A stretch of 64,000 nt of DNA from NCBI RefSeq assembly GCF_015356755.1, contig NZ_JADFCO010000059.1:1-64000 (forward strand), read 5' to 3'. This document shows, piece by piece, positions 25,829 through 34,581 of this stretch (positions within the stretch are counted from its first letter, which is position 1; every line of letters starts with the position of its first letter). The notes beneath the pieces are model-generated. The model saw only the letters and a program-made list of their open reading frames with translations. It was not told the DNA's origin and ran no database searches. Source of the stretch: Nonlabens antarcticus (GTDB taxonomy: Bacteria; Bacteroidota; Bacteroidia; Flavobacteriales; Flavobacteriaceae). Made by a program: the position numbers and the translations under genes.

Positions 25829-26647
25829 ATGAGACAATTATTCATTTGTCTTCGCATCTCATTTCTACCCATAATTCTATTATGGGTATCAGCAATCTAC
25901 GCTCAAGTAGGTATCAACACCATAACCCCAAATGGTATCCTTGATGTAAACAGTACTACAAATGGAGTCGTGTTACCTAGAATAGCTTTAACTGCCACAA
26001 ACTTAATGGCACCGGTCAAAAATCCGCAAACTGGAAATATCCCCACTGGAACTGTAGTTTACAACACATCTTCAACGCGCAATGCACCTAACGCAGTATC
26101 ACCTGGAATTTACGTATGGAACGGCAGTAAGTGGGTTTCTCAGTTCACAAAAAAACAAACGGCTTTTTATGAAAGCGGTAAAGGCTTTAGGGCTAAGTCA
26201 AGCGATGCATATAAAAATATTCCTAATCTGGTGAATAAGTCGTTTACTCCAAAGTTTACCGGAAATTATAAAATGGAATTAAGTGTGAACTATGGTGGTG
26301 GATACGCCATAACCCCTATCGACACTAATTCTGGAAATCTTAACGTTGCTGCACAATCGGGATTATTTAGATTACGGATTAACACTAATGGCATAATCAC
26401 AAATTATTTTATTCGAACACAGTCCTTTTCTGCTGCCTATGGGAACCAGCAATATTTTGATATTTGGGAAAAATATTCCTCAATAATCAATTTATCTTTA
26501 GAAGTAGGTGCCCCCATATCATTTTCCTTAGCTTTTAATCAAGACCCAGCTCCAGAGTTTGTAGATAGCGGTGATTTAAATGAAGGCAGGGGTTACGTTG
26601 CTTCAGAGCTTCCTTGTACCGTTGAAATCACCTATATAGACCCCTGA
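25829..26647 (+). CDS. Secreted VGIGT-type protein 1 of 3
   Basis: A 272-aa secreted protein of unknown function, recognised only by a Bacteroidota layout. The signal peptide ends SAIYA-QVGI near residue 26. Then come QVGINTITPNGILDVNS, GVVLPRIALT, a VYNTSS segment and PGIYVWNGSKW. The second half is probably beta-rich (FTPKFTGNYKMELSVNYGGGY ... LAFNQD ... PCTVEITYIDP). No T9SS C-terminal sorting domain is seen. The N-terminal pattern is common in surface or fibre-like proteins. It is paralogous to the next two genes and 11 bp from the second. Confidence 0.7.
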   Translation: MRQLFICLRISFLPIILLWVSAIYAQVGINTITPNGILDVNSTTNGVVLPRIALTATNLMAPVKNPQTGNIPTGTVVYNTSSTRNAPNAVSPGIYVWNGSKWVSQFTKKQTAFYESGKGFRAKSSDAYKNIPNLVNKSFTPKFTGNYKMELSVNYGGGYAITPIDTNSGNLNVAAQSGLFRLRINTNGIITNYFIRTQSFSAAYGNQQYFDIWEKYSSIINLSLEVGAPISFSLAFNQDPAPEFVDSGDLNEGRGYVASELPCTVEITYIDP

Positions 26648-26658
26648 ATGATCTCATT

Positions 26659-27495
26659 ATGACAAATAAATATGGTATTTCATTATCAGTATTATTACTT
26701 ACATTATCATTTACAGTCTATGGCCAAGTTGGCATTGGAACTGACGCTCCCAATGGCGCTTTAGATATCAGCTCAACGTCATCTGGATTTGTCTATCCCG
26801 TGGTTGAATTACAAAACACAAATAGTCAAACTATATCGAACCCCAATGCGCCAAACCTTATCGCTGGCACTACGGTATATAATACCACTACCTCAAACAG
26901 TGGCTTAAACAGTGTTTACCCTGGGATTTATATTTGGGATGGAAGTGCCTGGATTGCTCAATTTAATAAAAATGATTATAAGTTGTTTGAGCAAGTAGTC
27001 CGTTTAAATCCGGCTTCTAACTATGGAAATGAAATTATAAATTTTAACGCTAGTTCTTTTAAACCAAAATACAGTGGAAAATATAAGGTCAAAGTAACGG
27101 TACATTATGGAGGTGGAGAAACTAATACTCCAAATCAAACAACACAGTTCGTAAATTTTGTGGCGGCATCAGGAAAATTCATCTATAACTTCAATGGTTT
27201 ACCTTCAACTTTCAACCTCAAGTCTTATTCTGGACATAATAGTGATAGTGATTTAAATGGTGGCACTACAAAAACATATGTAGACCAATACCGGCAAACT
27301 AATATTACTAGAGAGGAAATCTTGACCGCAAATACTGATTATAATTTTTCATTAACGTTTAATCAAGATGATTTGCCTGGTATAATCAATAATGGAGATT
27401 ATTTAGAACCAGATATTAACCCAGCAGGTTTAGGCTACATTATTTTAGAACGTTCCTTGAAATGTACTGTTGAAATTAATTACGTTGGAAATTAA
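26659..27495 (+). CDS. Secreted VGIGT-type protein 2 of 3
   Basis: A 278-aa paralogue of its two neighbours. The signal peptide ends VYG-QVGIGTDAPNGALDISS. It keeps the YNTTTSNSG and PGIYIWDGSAW blocks, then FKPKYSGKYKVKVTVHYGGGE, LTFNQDDLPGIINNGDYLEP and a last strand CTVEINYVGN. The C-terminal half aligns best with protein 1, including the GGG and FNQD motifs. The function is unknown. It is spaced 11 and 35 bp from its neighbours and is probably in one operon. Confidence 0.7.
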   Translation: MTNKYGISLSVLLLTLSFTVYGQVGIGTDAPNGALDISSTSSGFVYPVVELQNTNSQTISNPNAPNLIAGTTVYNTTTSNSGLNSVYPGIYIWDGSAWIAQFNKNDYKLFEQVVRLNPASNYGNEIINFNASSFKPKYSGKYKVKVTVHYGGGETNTPNQTTQFVNFVAASGKFIYNFNGLPSTFNLKSYSGHNSDSDLNGGTTKTYVDQYRQTNITREEILTANTDYNFSLTFNQDDLPGIINNGDYLEPDINPAGLGYIILERSLKCTVEINYVGN

Positions 27496-27530
27496 ATTAT
27501 GGTAAGCCAGTATTTTAAAGCAATAAATTC

Positions 27531-28439
27531 ATGAAATATTCCCATTGTAAAGTCTTTGCTGTTGTAGTTGTTCTGTTTTGCTCTCCTATAAGTTTTATTA
27601 ACGCTCAGGTGGGTATAGGAACATCGACTCCAGAAGGGATGTTAGATCTTGAATCGAGTACGCAAGGTCTCGTTTATCCTCGTGTTGCTTTAACAAAAAC
27701 AAAGATAGAAAGTCCCGTGAAGAATCCAAACACTGGACCACTGGTTCAAGGTACGATAGTCTATAACACCAGTAAGACCAAAAGTGGAAGTAATGATGTG
27801 TATCCCGGAATTTATGCGTGGGATGGGTTTCAATGGCAACCCCAATTCTATATGGAAGAATATGAAAAGTTTACACAAACAGGAGGAGACCAGCGCACAA
27901 CTATACGTGAAAACTTATTCGACCCAAACCCTAATAACGCTGACCCTATAGACGGACTCTCTGGAGTGGGGTTTATCCCAAAATACTCGGGATTTTACAA
28001 AATTGAAGTAAAAACAAACTTTAGTGGAGGCAAAGTGGCGGATTTTTCAAACATCGACGAAATATCACTAGCAACCGCAGAAGGTGCTTTTTTCTTTAAA
28101 CTATCGGGAGCTGGAGTTGATATTGATCCTACTACTGGAACTTATGATTATAAAAAAGGGTGGATATACACCCACTCCTATTCCACAAACAATGTGACAG
28201 AAGGAACTGGGGCTAATGCGATAGATAACGACAAAGTAGCTCACTACGCATCCGTCGTTTACTACAAATATTTGAGGTTTGATGAGTCCTACACTTTTAC
28301 ATTAAGTAACTGTATAACAATAGGCTCAGAATATTTTGTAAACGGCGGAGATACAGGTGAAGGGCAAGGACATATAGGTCTAGAAATACCCTGCTCGGTA
28401 GAGTTCACTTTTGTTGGTACTGACAATCCTCAAAATTAA
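27531..28439 (+). CDS. Secreted VGIGT-type protein 3 of 3
   Basis: A 302-aa third paralogue. The signal peptide ends INA-QVGIGTSTPEGMLDLES; then GLVYPRVALTKT, VYNTSKTKSGSNDVYPGIYAWDGFQW, FIPKYSGFYKIEVKTNFSGGK and a C-terminal PCSVEFTFVGTDNPQN. The central part is longer than in the other two and has diverged. The function is unknown. It ends the cassette; the right 90-bp repeat starts 211 bases later. Confidence 0.7.
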   Translation: MKYSHCKVFAVVVVLFCSPISFINAQVGIGTSTPEGMLDLESSTQGLVYPRVALTKTKIESPVKNPNTGPLVQGTIVYNTSKTKSGSNDVYPGIYAWDGFQWQPQFYMEEYEKFTQTGGDQRTTIRENLFDPNPNNADPIDGLSGVGFIPKYSGFYKIEVKTNFSGGKVADFSNIDEISLATAEGAFFFKLSGAGVDIDPTTGTYDYKKGWIYTHSYSTNNVTEGTGANAIDNDKVAHYASVVYYKYLRFDESYTFTLSNCITIGSEYFVNGGDTGEGQGHIGLEIPCSVEFTFVGTDNPQN

Positions 28440-28650
28440 ATAGGTTTAGCTAATCTGTAATGCATTATTCTATTGTGATTTTCAGCTATGTTCTTGACAA
28501 AGGACTTGCTCAGCTTACGCTTTGCCTCAATCTTATTTATTGATGACAAATGATTAAAGTTGTTAAATTATTAATAGGTGATGAATGGAATGAACTCCAT
28601 AGAGTCGATCATCATTAGGTTTCTCGAAGGGAACATGATTCAATCTTCAT

Positions 28651-28740
28651 TTTTTTCGTCTTAGATCTTAGGTCACGAGAATTGCCGCAGGTAATGCGAG
28701 TTATCGTTTGTCAACGGGCGTGGTGAGGCATCTTTTAGAC
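28651..28740 (+). repeat. 90-bp direct repeat, right copy
   Basis: Copy of 25571-25660 with ten substitutions and no gaps. It lies 34 bases before the rpsO promoter element. The rest of the 28440-28861 gap shows no credible gene. Confidence 0.85.
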
Positions 28741-28774
28741 CTTGTTTTTCTAATTTACTTTTATATTTAAACCG

Positions 28775-28782
28775 TATCTTTG
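28775..28782 (+). promoter_or_regulatory. -7 promoter element of rpsO
   Basis: TATCTTTG, followed by CAACC, is a full match to TAnnTTTG. It leaves a leader of about 75 bases before the rpsO ATG, enough for the autoregulatory structures known for S15 mRNAs in other bacteria. Confidence 0.6.
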
Positions 28783-28861
28783 CAACCGCTTAGGGCATGA
28801 ATCCTTGAGCACCGTCAGAAAATCTGACATACATAAGATTCATTATAAAAATAATTTTGGC

Positions 28862-29131
28862 ATGTATTTAGCACCAGAAAAAAAAGCAGAGATTTTCTCA
28901 AAATACGGGAAAACTCCAACAGACACAGGTAACACAGACTCGCAAATCGCGTTGTTTACTTACCGCATCAACCACTTAACAGAGCACCTTAAAAGAAATC
29001 GTCACGATTACAACACAGAACGTAGTCTTGTGAAACTGGTAGGAAAGCGTCGTTCACTTCTTGATTACAAAATGAAGAAAGACATTGTTGCTTATCGTGA
29101 GTTGATTAAGGAACTAGGAATTAGAAAATAA
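28862..29131 (+). CDS. rpsO: 30S ribosomal protein S15
   Basis: S15 binds 16S rRNA in the central domain and helps bridge the subunits. The 89-aa product starts MYLAPEKKAEIFSKYGKTPTDTGNTDSQIALFTYRI and has the HLTEHLKRNRHDYNTERSLVKLVGKRRSLLDY core. A longer frame starting with TTG at 28805 is rejected because 89 aa is the family length and the promoter is at 28775. pnp follows, as in many bacteria. Confidence 0.98.
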   Translation: MYLAPEKKAEIFSKYGKTPTDTGNTDSQIALFTYRINHLTEHLKRNRHDYNTERSLVKLVGKRRSLLDYKMKKDIVAYRELIKELGIRK

Positions 29132-29137
29132 GAAATT

Positions 29138-29159
29138 GGGGACCTTGTGTCCCCTTTTT
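29138..29159 (+). terminator. rpsO terminator
   Basis: GGGGAC-CTTGT-GTCCCC stem-loop followed by five T, 6 bases after the rpsO stop. Confidence 0.85.
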
Positions 29160-29246
29160 GTTTTTTGCGCATCGCTTGCGTAAAAGTTTGGCGTGCATCG
29201 CAGGCGTTCTAAATATAACAAAGTTGCAGGAGCTTTATCCTGTTTA

Positions 29247-29262
29247 CGCTTTCGCGAAAGCG
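29247..29262. repeat. Iterated palindrome copy 8, rpsO-pnp gap
   Basis: A perfect CGCTTTCGCGAAAGCG between rpsO and pnp, about 90 bases after the rpsO terminator. Confidence 0.9.
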
Positions 29263-29329
29263 TTATAAAAATAAACATCGCAACAACAAAAGCTGGTTTT
29301 TCATAAAGTAAGAAAGAACCATTTAAATG

Positions 29330-29352
29330 TCAGTTCAAGCGCAGTCGAGAAC
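29330..29352. repeat. Possible REP-like CAGTTC...GTCGAGAAC element
   Basis: The bases CAGTTCAAGCGCAGTCGAG form an imperfect inverted arrangement of a kind I have seen scattered between flavobacterial genes. Only one clear copy was seen here; a weaker relative (GAGCGAAGTCGAAATG) lies near 35423. Low confidence. Confidence 0.3.
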
Positions 29353-29424
29353 AGAATGAAAATGATCCTTTCGCAAACGCCTTCTCACCACACACAACTT
29401 GAGACTAACGTTAAATACTAACAA

Positions 29425-31692
29425 ATGAAACCACAAGTTTTTAAACAAGTGATCAAGATGGCCAACGGGCCTGATATCACTATTGAAACTGGAGCGCTTG
29501 CTAAACAAGCACATGGATCTGTCGTGATTACATGTGGTAAAGCAATGCTTCTAGGAACTGTAGTGTCCGGCTACAAATCAACCGGTCTGGATTTCCTTCC
29601 ACTAACGGTAGATTACCGGGAAAAATTTGCCGCTGCCGGCAAATATCCAGGAGGATTTTTCAAACGTGAGGCACGTCCTAACGATGGTGAGGTTCTTACC
29701 ATGCGTCTTGTTGACCGTGTACTACGCCCACTTTTCCCTAAAGATTACCATGCAGAGGTTCAGGTAATGATTCAGTTGATGTCTCATGACCCAGAAGTGA
29801 TGCCAGATGCCATGGCTGGATTAGCAGCTAGTGCGTGTATCCAACTTTCAGACATTCCTTTTGAATGTCCAATTTCTGAGGTACGTGTTGCACGTGTGGA
29901 TGGTGAGTTCGTCATCAATCCTAGTTATGCCCAACTTGCAGAAGCAGATCTTGAAATGATGATAGGCGCAAGTGCCGACTCTGTCATGATGGTAGAAGGT
30001 GAAATGAGTGAAGTATCTGAAGAGGATATGATCTCTGCGATCAAAGCGGCTCATGAAGCCATCAAAGATCAATGTGCTGCTCAAGTTGCCCTAGCGGAAG
30101 CTGTAGGTAAAAAAGAAGTACGGGAATATGATGGCGAGCGTGAAGATGCAGACATCGAATCCAAAGTAGCTGAACTTGCTTACCAAAAAGTTTATGATGT
30201 TGCTAAAAAAGGAAGTGCAAAGCACGAGCGTAGCGCAGCCTTTAATGAGATCAAAGACGAAGTGAAAGCAACATTCTCTGAGGAAGATCAAGCAGACAAT
30301 GGAGATCTTATCTCTAAATACTTTAATAAAACCCACAAGAAAGCGGTACGTGATGTACTGTTGAAAGAGGGAATCCGTTTGGATGGTCGCAAGACGACAG
30401 ACATACGCGATATATGGTGTGAGGTAGATTACCTTCCTTCCACTCACGGTAGTGCAATTTTCACTCGTGGTGAAACTCAGGCACTGGCAACGGTAACCTT
30501 GGGAACTTCCAGAGATGCTAATGTAATAGACATGGCATCACAAGAAGGAGAAGAGCGTTTCTACTTACACTATAATTTCCCACCATTCTGTACGGGAGAA
30601 GCTCGTCCACTACGTGGAACGTCTCGTCGTGAGGTAGGTCACGGGAACCTTGCACAACGTGCATTGAAGAGAATGCTTCCAGCAGACCTTCCATACACGG
30701 TTCGTATTGTATCAGAAGTATTAGAATCTAACGGTTCTTCTTCTATGGCAACAGTATGTGCAGGGACAATGGCAATGATGGACGCTGGTCTACCTATGAA
30801 GAAACCAGTTTCTGGTATCGCAATGGGATTGATTACTGACGGTAACAACTATGCCGTATTGTCTGACATTCTAGGTGATGAAGATCACTTGGGCGACATG
30901 GACTTTAAAGTAACCGGTACTGCTGATGGTATCACGGCTTGTCAAATGGACATCAAGGTAAAAGGTCTTTCTTATGAGATCCTTACCAATGCATTGATGC
31001 AGGCTAGAGACGGCCGCATGCACATTCTAGGAAAGATAACTGACACTATAGCTGCACCTGCAACTGACGTTAAGCCACATGCTCCTAAGATGGAATCTAT
31101 GGAGATTGAAGGTAAGTACATAGGCGCTATTATCGGGCCTGGTGGAAAAGTCATTCAAGAAATGCAGAAAGAAACCGAGACTACCATCAATATCAAGGAA
31201 GAAAATGATATGGGTATCATCGAGATCGCTGGAACAGACCGTGGCAAGATCGAGGCTGCTCTGGAACGTATCAGAAACCTCATCTTTGAACCAACAGTGG
31301 GCGAGATTTACCATGTAAAAGTTGTGAAGATGCTCGACTTCGGTGCAGTAGTGGAATTCAAGCCTGGTAAAGAAACTTTACTTCACGTGAGTGAGTTTGA
31401 TTACAAGCGTATTGAAGATCCATCCACTATATTAAGTGTGGGAGACACACTGGATGTGAAATATATGGGAGTTGATCCACGTACCAAGAAGCAAAAAGTT
31501 TCTCGTAAGGAAACATTGCCTAAGCCAGAAGGCTGGACAGAACGCCCACCACGTGAGCGCGATGACCGTCGTAGTGGTGGTCGTGATGATCGTCGCAGTG
31601 GCGGTGGAAGACGTGATGATCGTAGATCTGACGACCGTCCACGTCGTGAAAGCCGTGATGATAAAAAGTCTGACAGCAGCTCTGACGAGTAA
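29425..31692 (+). CDS. pnp: Polyribonucleotide nucleotidyltransferase
   Basis: PNPase degrades RNA 3'-to-5' phosphorolytically and can add tails. The 755-aa protein has two RNase PH domains (about 10-220 and 310-540; [25 protein letters not shown] and [21 protein letters not shown]), a helical linker, a KH domain with [15 protein letters not shown] (about 570) and an S1 domain ([20 protein letters not shown], about 630-695). The C-terminal 50 residues are a disordered Arg/Asp-rich tail of RDDRRSGG-like repeats, common in Bacteroidota and absent from E. coli. Two terminators follow. Confidence 0.98.
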   Translation: MKPQVFKQVIKMANGPDITIETGALAKQAHGSVVITCGKAMLLGTVVSGYKSTGLDFLPLTVDYREKFAAAGKYPGGFFKREARPNDGEVLTMRLVDRVLRPLFPKDYHAEVQVMIQLMSHDPEVMPDAMAGLAASACIQLSDIPFECPISEVRVARVDGEFVINPSYAQLAEADLEMMIGASADSVMMVEGEMSEVSEEDMISAIKAAHEAIKDQCAAQVALAEAVGKKEVREYDGEREDADIESKVAELAYQKVYDVAKKGSAKHERSAAFNEIKDEVKATFSEEDQADNGDLISKYFNKTHKKAVRDVLLKEGIRLDGRKTTDIRDIWCEVDYLPSTHGSAIFTRGETQALATVTLGTSRDANVIDMASQEGEERFYLHYNFPPFCTGEARPLRGTSRREVGHGNLAQRALKRMLPADLPYTVRIVSEVLESNGSSSMATVCAGTMAMMDAGLPMKKPVSGIAMGLITDGNNYAVLSDILGDEDHLGDMDFKVTGTADGITACQMDIKVKGLSYEILTNALMQARDGRMHILGKITDTIAAPATDVKPHAPKMESMEIEGKYIGAIIGPGGKVIQEMQKETETTINIKEENDMGIIEIAGTDRGKIEAALERIRNLIFEPTVGEIYHVKVVKMLDFGAVVEFKPGKETLLHVSEFDYKRIEDPSTILSVGDTLDVKYMGVDPRTKKQKVSRKETLPKPEGWTERPPRERDDRRSGGRDDRRSGGGRRDDRRSDDRPRRESRDDKKSDSSSDE

Positions 31693-31712
31693 TAGAAAGA
31701 TTGAAATGTTTT

Positions 31713-31728
31713 CGCTTTCGCGAAAGCT
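31713..31728. repeat. Iterated palindrome copy 9, after pnp
   Basis: CGCTTTCGCGAAAGCT lies 21 bases after the pnp stop and 9 bases before a conventional terminator. The inner 14-mer is exact. Confidence 0.9.
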
Positions 31729-31737
31729 CAACAATAG

Positions 31738-31773
31738 AAATCCCTGTAACATAATTGTTACAGGGATTTTTTT
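31738..31773 (+). terminator. pnp terminator 1
   Basis: Perfect 13-bp stem AAATCCCTGTAAC with loop ATAATT and its complement, ending in a run of seven T that overlaps the stem end. Confidence 0.9.
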
Positions 31774-31806
31774 GAGTTAGACTGAGTTCTCAAAACGTTT
31801 AAATAC

Positions 31807-31842
31807 AAAACCGCCGCTAGAAATTTTAGCGGCGGTTTTTTA
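31807..31842. terminator. pnp terminator 2 / bidirectional
   Basis: Perfect stem AAAACCGCCGCTA with a 7-base loop and its complement, followed by six or more T. The A-run on the left also allows termination of the minus-strand gene pair ending at 32008. Confidence 0.85.
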
Positions 31843-32007
31843 TTGAGCACTTTAATAATCTATAAATAATTCTAACATATGAACCTTCTAAATAATCGAT
31901 GCTGCTTTATTCATTGCAATGAGATTCTATAACGTCCAGATCTATCAACTTTAGTTACTACACGATTTCCTTAAATTATTAAGTTACTCACTAATAATTT
32001 TAAACAA

Positions 32008-33078
32008 TCAATTAGTAGGGTTTTCTACTATAGCTTCCGAATTACTTTCAAATGAATAATCAAAATTTGTTCTGACATTATTATCTTGTATATGAAAATC
32101 CTTAAAAACACTATAATTTTTAAGAATATTTAATCCTGACGCCTGCTGAAAGTTCATTTTATAAATGGCAGAATCTTCAATGAATTTTAGCGAAGTGCGA
32201 GAATTATCTTGATTTTTTAGCCTTTTTTGACTTGAATTCTCATCAGAATAAACAATATGTTTTATAGCAAAATCAATAGGGTCGTAAACTATATGACCAA
32301 ATATTTTTTTTCTATCATTGCTGAAATGGATGGTGTCGTTAATTACTCCATTCTGTCGTTCGATTTTCATTTTGTTTATGTTCTCTCTAAGCTTTTCAAT
32401 AGGAACAGCTTTACGAATTATAGGTTGACGATTATTAAAATCAATGTAATCTTTGATATTTACGACTTCGTTATTTACTTTCAGATAATTCCTAACTCTC
32501 AGCGGATGTTCATTTATCGTATCAATTTGAATTGCAGATATATCGATATTTTTAATATCAGTTCTTATAGTATAGGGCAGTTCAGCCGTTAAATCTATTG
32601 TATGTCCTACATTATAAATGGCAACACTATTCATTCTAATTTGTGTTTTTTCAACTCTTGAACCCATAGCATTAAAGCTTCCACCGTCAATTACAGATAT
32701 CAATATTTTTTGTAATATTTTTTCTGGGGAGTCATCTCGCAAGTATACTGGCTCCAGCATATTTGGTGAACGCTCTAATTTAATTGTATCTGTATCCACA
32801 GGTTTAAAGACTACACTTTTAAATCCATTTACGTATAATTTTAAAGTTCTTTGATTATACATAGAATTTATTACAAATGAGTTAGCCTGTATCTCTTGGA
32901 TAATTAAATCATCTAGTAATAAGTACCCTACATCATTTTTCTTATCAAAATTCTCGATAAAGATGGATTTTTGACCATTAGCTGTTGTAAGATAACAAAA
33001 TACAATTAAGAGCCCGAAACTGTTACGGGCTCTATTAATGATATTACTATTCATAATTATTCCCAAAAGAAAACCCAT
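32008..33078 (-). CDS. Secreted hypothetical protein
   Basis: A 356-aa protein I cannot assign to a family. It has a probable signal peptide (SFGLLIVFCYLTTANG-Q, cleavage near 36) or starts at the internal Met9. The mature part is rich in Asn, Asp, Ile and Lys, with no cysteine cluster. The segment SIFIENFDKKNDVGYLLLDDLIIQEIQ resembles the beta-sandwich regulatory domains seen in Bacteroidota secreted proteins, but this is weak. The start codon overlaps the preceding stop by one base (TAATG), so it is coupled to the small gene upstream. The region is clearly more AT-rich than its neighbours. Confidence 0.6.
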   Translation of the reverse strand: MGFLLGIIMNSNIINRARNSFGLLIVFCYLTTANGQKSIFIENFDKKNDVGYLLLDDLIIQEIQANSFVINSMYNQRTLKLYVNGFKSVVFKPVDTDTIKLERSPNMLEPVYLRDDSPEKILQKILISVIDGGSFNAMGSRVEKTQIRMNSVAIYNVGHTIDLTAELPYTIRTDIKNIDISAIQIDTINEHPLRVRNYLKVNNEVVNIKDYIDFNNRQPIIRKAVPIEKLRENINKMKIERQNGVINDTIHFSNDRKKIFGHIVYDPIDFAIKHIVYSDENSSQKRLKNQDNSRTSLKFIEDSAIYKMNFQQASGLNILKNYSVFKDFHIQDNNVRTNFDYSFESNSEAIVENPTN

Positions 33079-33326
33079 TAACCACCAGTATCACATGGTT
33101 CTATAAATGATTCGGACCCTGTTTGTTCCCCAGTTAATGGATCGTAGTAATAACGCGTAATTTTACGTTGTGGAATGTGTTGTACAAATCCTAAATTAAA
33201 ACCAAATCCTTCTCCACATTCTCTTGTAACAACATCTTTATAATCACGTGACGCGATGGCTGTCGTAGTGAACCCTTGCAAGGCAAAGCTTGATATTAAA
33301 ATTGTTGAAAATATTAATTTTTTCAT
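33078..33326 (-). CDS. Small secreted hypothetical protein
   Basis: An 82-aa product with a signal peptide (MKKLIFSTILISSFALQGFTTTAIA, cleavage near 25). The short mature peptide has two cysteines (ECGEGF near 37 and PCDTGG at the C-terminus) and a YYYDPLTGEQTG segment, and ends in Gly-Gly. I know no family. The stop overlaps the start of the next gene (TAATG), arguing for one transcript. A Gly-Gly C-terminus can mark modification or processing, but nothing nearby supports that. Confidence 0.55.
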   Translation of the reverse strand: MKKLIFSTILISSFALQGFTTTAIASRDYKDVVTRECGEGFGFNLGFVQHIPQRKITRYYYDPLTGEQTGSESFIEPCDTGG

Positions 33327-33610
33327 TATTAAAATATTTTGCTACCTACTCTTTTAAACTACGTTTTTCGGCTACCACGTTTGTTTTGCAAAACGTTGTA
33401 AATCAAAAAAAAAACGAACTAACCTAATGTAAATACAAAATAATTAAATTCTTAGCATTTTAGTTAACTGATGTTTATATAATTATGACTTTAAGTGTGG
33501 TTAAACCGATGAAATCGGCTTTATTTATTAATTATAAATCTTATTAGCACTATTGAAAATTAAATTAGTGAAAGCAATCACCAGATTAAACTCTTACCAC
33601 CACCAATAAA

Positions 33611-33871
33611 TCACTTACTATAATGATACCGACAAGCTGCGATCGACAACGAGCCATCTTCATATTTATAGACCAATCGATGTTCTGTAGTTATCCGTCT
33701 AGACCAGTAACCATGTAGATCTCCTTTTAGAACTTCTGGTTTTCCTATGCCATCAAAAGGTGTTCTTTTAGTTGCCTTGATAAGTTCGTTGATTCTTTTT
33801 AGAATCTTCATATCAGTTTTTTGAAAATAGAGGTAGTCATCCCAGGTCTGACTAGACCAGATCAATTTCAT
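33611..33871 (-). CDS. yoeB: YoeB-family mRNA interferase toxin
   Basis: YoeB is a RelE-fold ribosome-dependent endoribonuclease. The 86-aa product shows the family throughout: WSSQTWDDYLYFQKTD near the start, KRINELIKATKRTPFDGIGKPEVLKGDLHGYWSRRI in the middle and CRYHYSK at the end. The catalytic candidates Glu46, Arg and the terminal His-Tyr are present. The start overlaps the antitoxin end by 4 bases (ATGA). This is a complete type II module. Confidence 0.93.
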   Translation of the reverse strand: MKLIWSSQTWDDYLYFQKTDMKILKRINELIKATKRTPFDGIGKPEVLKGDLHGYWSRRITTEHRLVYKYEDGSLSIAACRYHYSK

Positions 33872-34119
33872 GAATCTAGAAGCTTGTGTTCTGTTCCTTT
33901 TCCACTTTCTAGTTCTTTTATCGAATTAATCAGAACATCTCGGTTTTTACCAGATAGTAAATAAGTCGTCTCTTTAAGCGAATTGTACTCGTCAAGAGAG
34001 ATCAAAACCAAGTCGTTGCCTCCTTTACGCTTAATCACAACATCTGTAACATCGTCAATTACCTTATCAAACCAGTGTTTGAGGTTAGCTCTAAAGTCTG
34101 TGTAATTTATAATTTCCAT
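33868..34119 (-). CDS. yefM: YefM/Phd-family antitoxin
   Basis: An 83-aa antitoxin of the Phd/YefM family that binds DNA and neutralises YoeB. It begins MEIINYTDFRANLKHWFDKVIDDVTDVVIKRKGGNDLVLISLDEYNSLKETTYLLSG, the typical YefM fold, with a flexible acidic C-terminus that would wrap the toxin. A candidate operator lies 16 bases upstream (34136-34157). Confidence 0.93.
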   Translation of the reverse strand: MEIINYTDFRANLKHWFDKVIDDVTDVVIKRKGGNDLVLISLDEYNSLKETTYLLSGKNRDVLINSIKELESGKGTEHKLLDS

Positions 34120-34135
34120 ACCGTAAATATAGTTT

Positions 34136-34157
34136 AAAGTACGCGTTCACGTACTTT
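34136..34157 (-). promoter_or_regulatory. Candidate YefM operator
   Basis: Inverted repeat AAAGTACG-N6-CGTACTTT immediately upstream of yefM. E. coli YefM binds TGTACA-centred palindromes; the GTAC halves here are similar. Autoregulation by the YefM-YoeB complex is inferred. A weak -7-like TATATTTA lies between it and the ATG. Confidence 0.5.
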
Positions 34158-34179
34158 TTATGTTATCTATTAAGATGAT

Positions 34180-34195
34180 CGCTTTCGCGAAAGCG
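34180..34195. repeat. Iterated palindrome copy 10, yefM upstream
   Basis: A perfect CGCTTTCGCGAAAGCG between the yefM operator and the small membrane protein gene. Confidence 0.9.
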
Positions 34196-34213
34196 TCTTT
34201 ATCAAGCTCACAA

Positions 34214-34498
34214 TTAGATGAAATGAAGGAAAATCCAATAGCCGGTAAATCCTGTAACCAACAATAAAGTGAAACATCGCCAGTAAAATAAACCTGTTCT
34301 TTCTGCATTCCGCAGATTGTAAATTCTGATGCTATCAATAATAATTAAAGTACAACCTAAAATGAGATAGGTCCATTTTTGATCCTCAAAATCCATATTT
34401 CCCTTGTAGAAAAAGAATCCCAAAATTAGAAGAAGTAGAGCCATGGACGCTGTGTCCAGTATTTTAGTATAGGATCGGGTTGCAGGTCTTGAAGTCAT
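34214..34498 (-). CDS. Small membrane protein, unknown
   Basis: A 94-aa protein with about three helices (near 17-32, 43-56 and 73-92) and no recognised family. The N-terminus MTSRPATRSYTK is positively charged. It is divergent from rpe with 83 bp between. The overlapping frame 34147-34338 was judged a shadow. It may be a real flavobacterial membrane protein but nothing here gives a role. Confidence 0.55.
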   Translation of the reverse strand: MTSRPATRSYTKILDTASMALLLLILGFFFYKGNMDFEDQKWTYLILGCTLIIIDSIRIYNLRNAERTGLFYWRCFTLLLVTGFTGYWIFLHFI

Positions 34499-34556
34499 CG
34501 ACCGAATTTAAGGTTAATTCACCGATTTGAATACCAACAACGGATTGAAGAAATTT

Positions 34557-34564
34557 TATATTTG
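34557..34564 (+). promoter_or_regulatory. -7 promoter element of rpe
   Basis: TATATTTG followed by CAAAA matches TAnnTTTG; it lies 17 bases before the rpe ATG. Confidence 0.5.
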
Positions 34565-34581
34565 CAAAAACACTATAACCT

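Noticed and set aside
25829-28439. T9SS cargo status of the three secreted paralogues
   Set aside because: None has the C-terminal sorting-domain pattern; each ends in a short beta strand.
31838-32007. A small gene between pnp and the 32008 gene
   Set aside because: The stretch is AT-rich with stops in all frames and holds only terminators.
34147-34338. 63-aa frame containing the AFAKA peptide upstream of yefM
   Set aside because: It overlaps a better membrane-protein frame (34214-34498) on the same strand, and the palindrome there fits the intergenic pattern.
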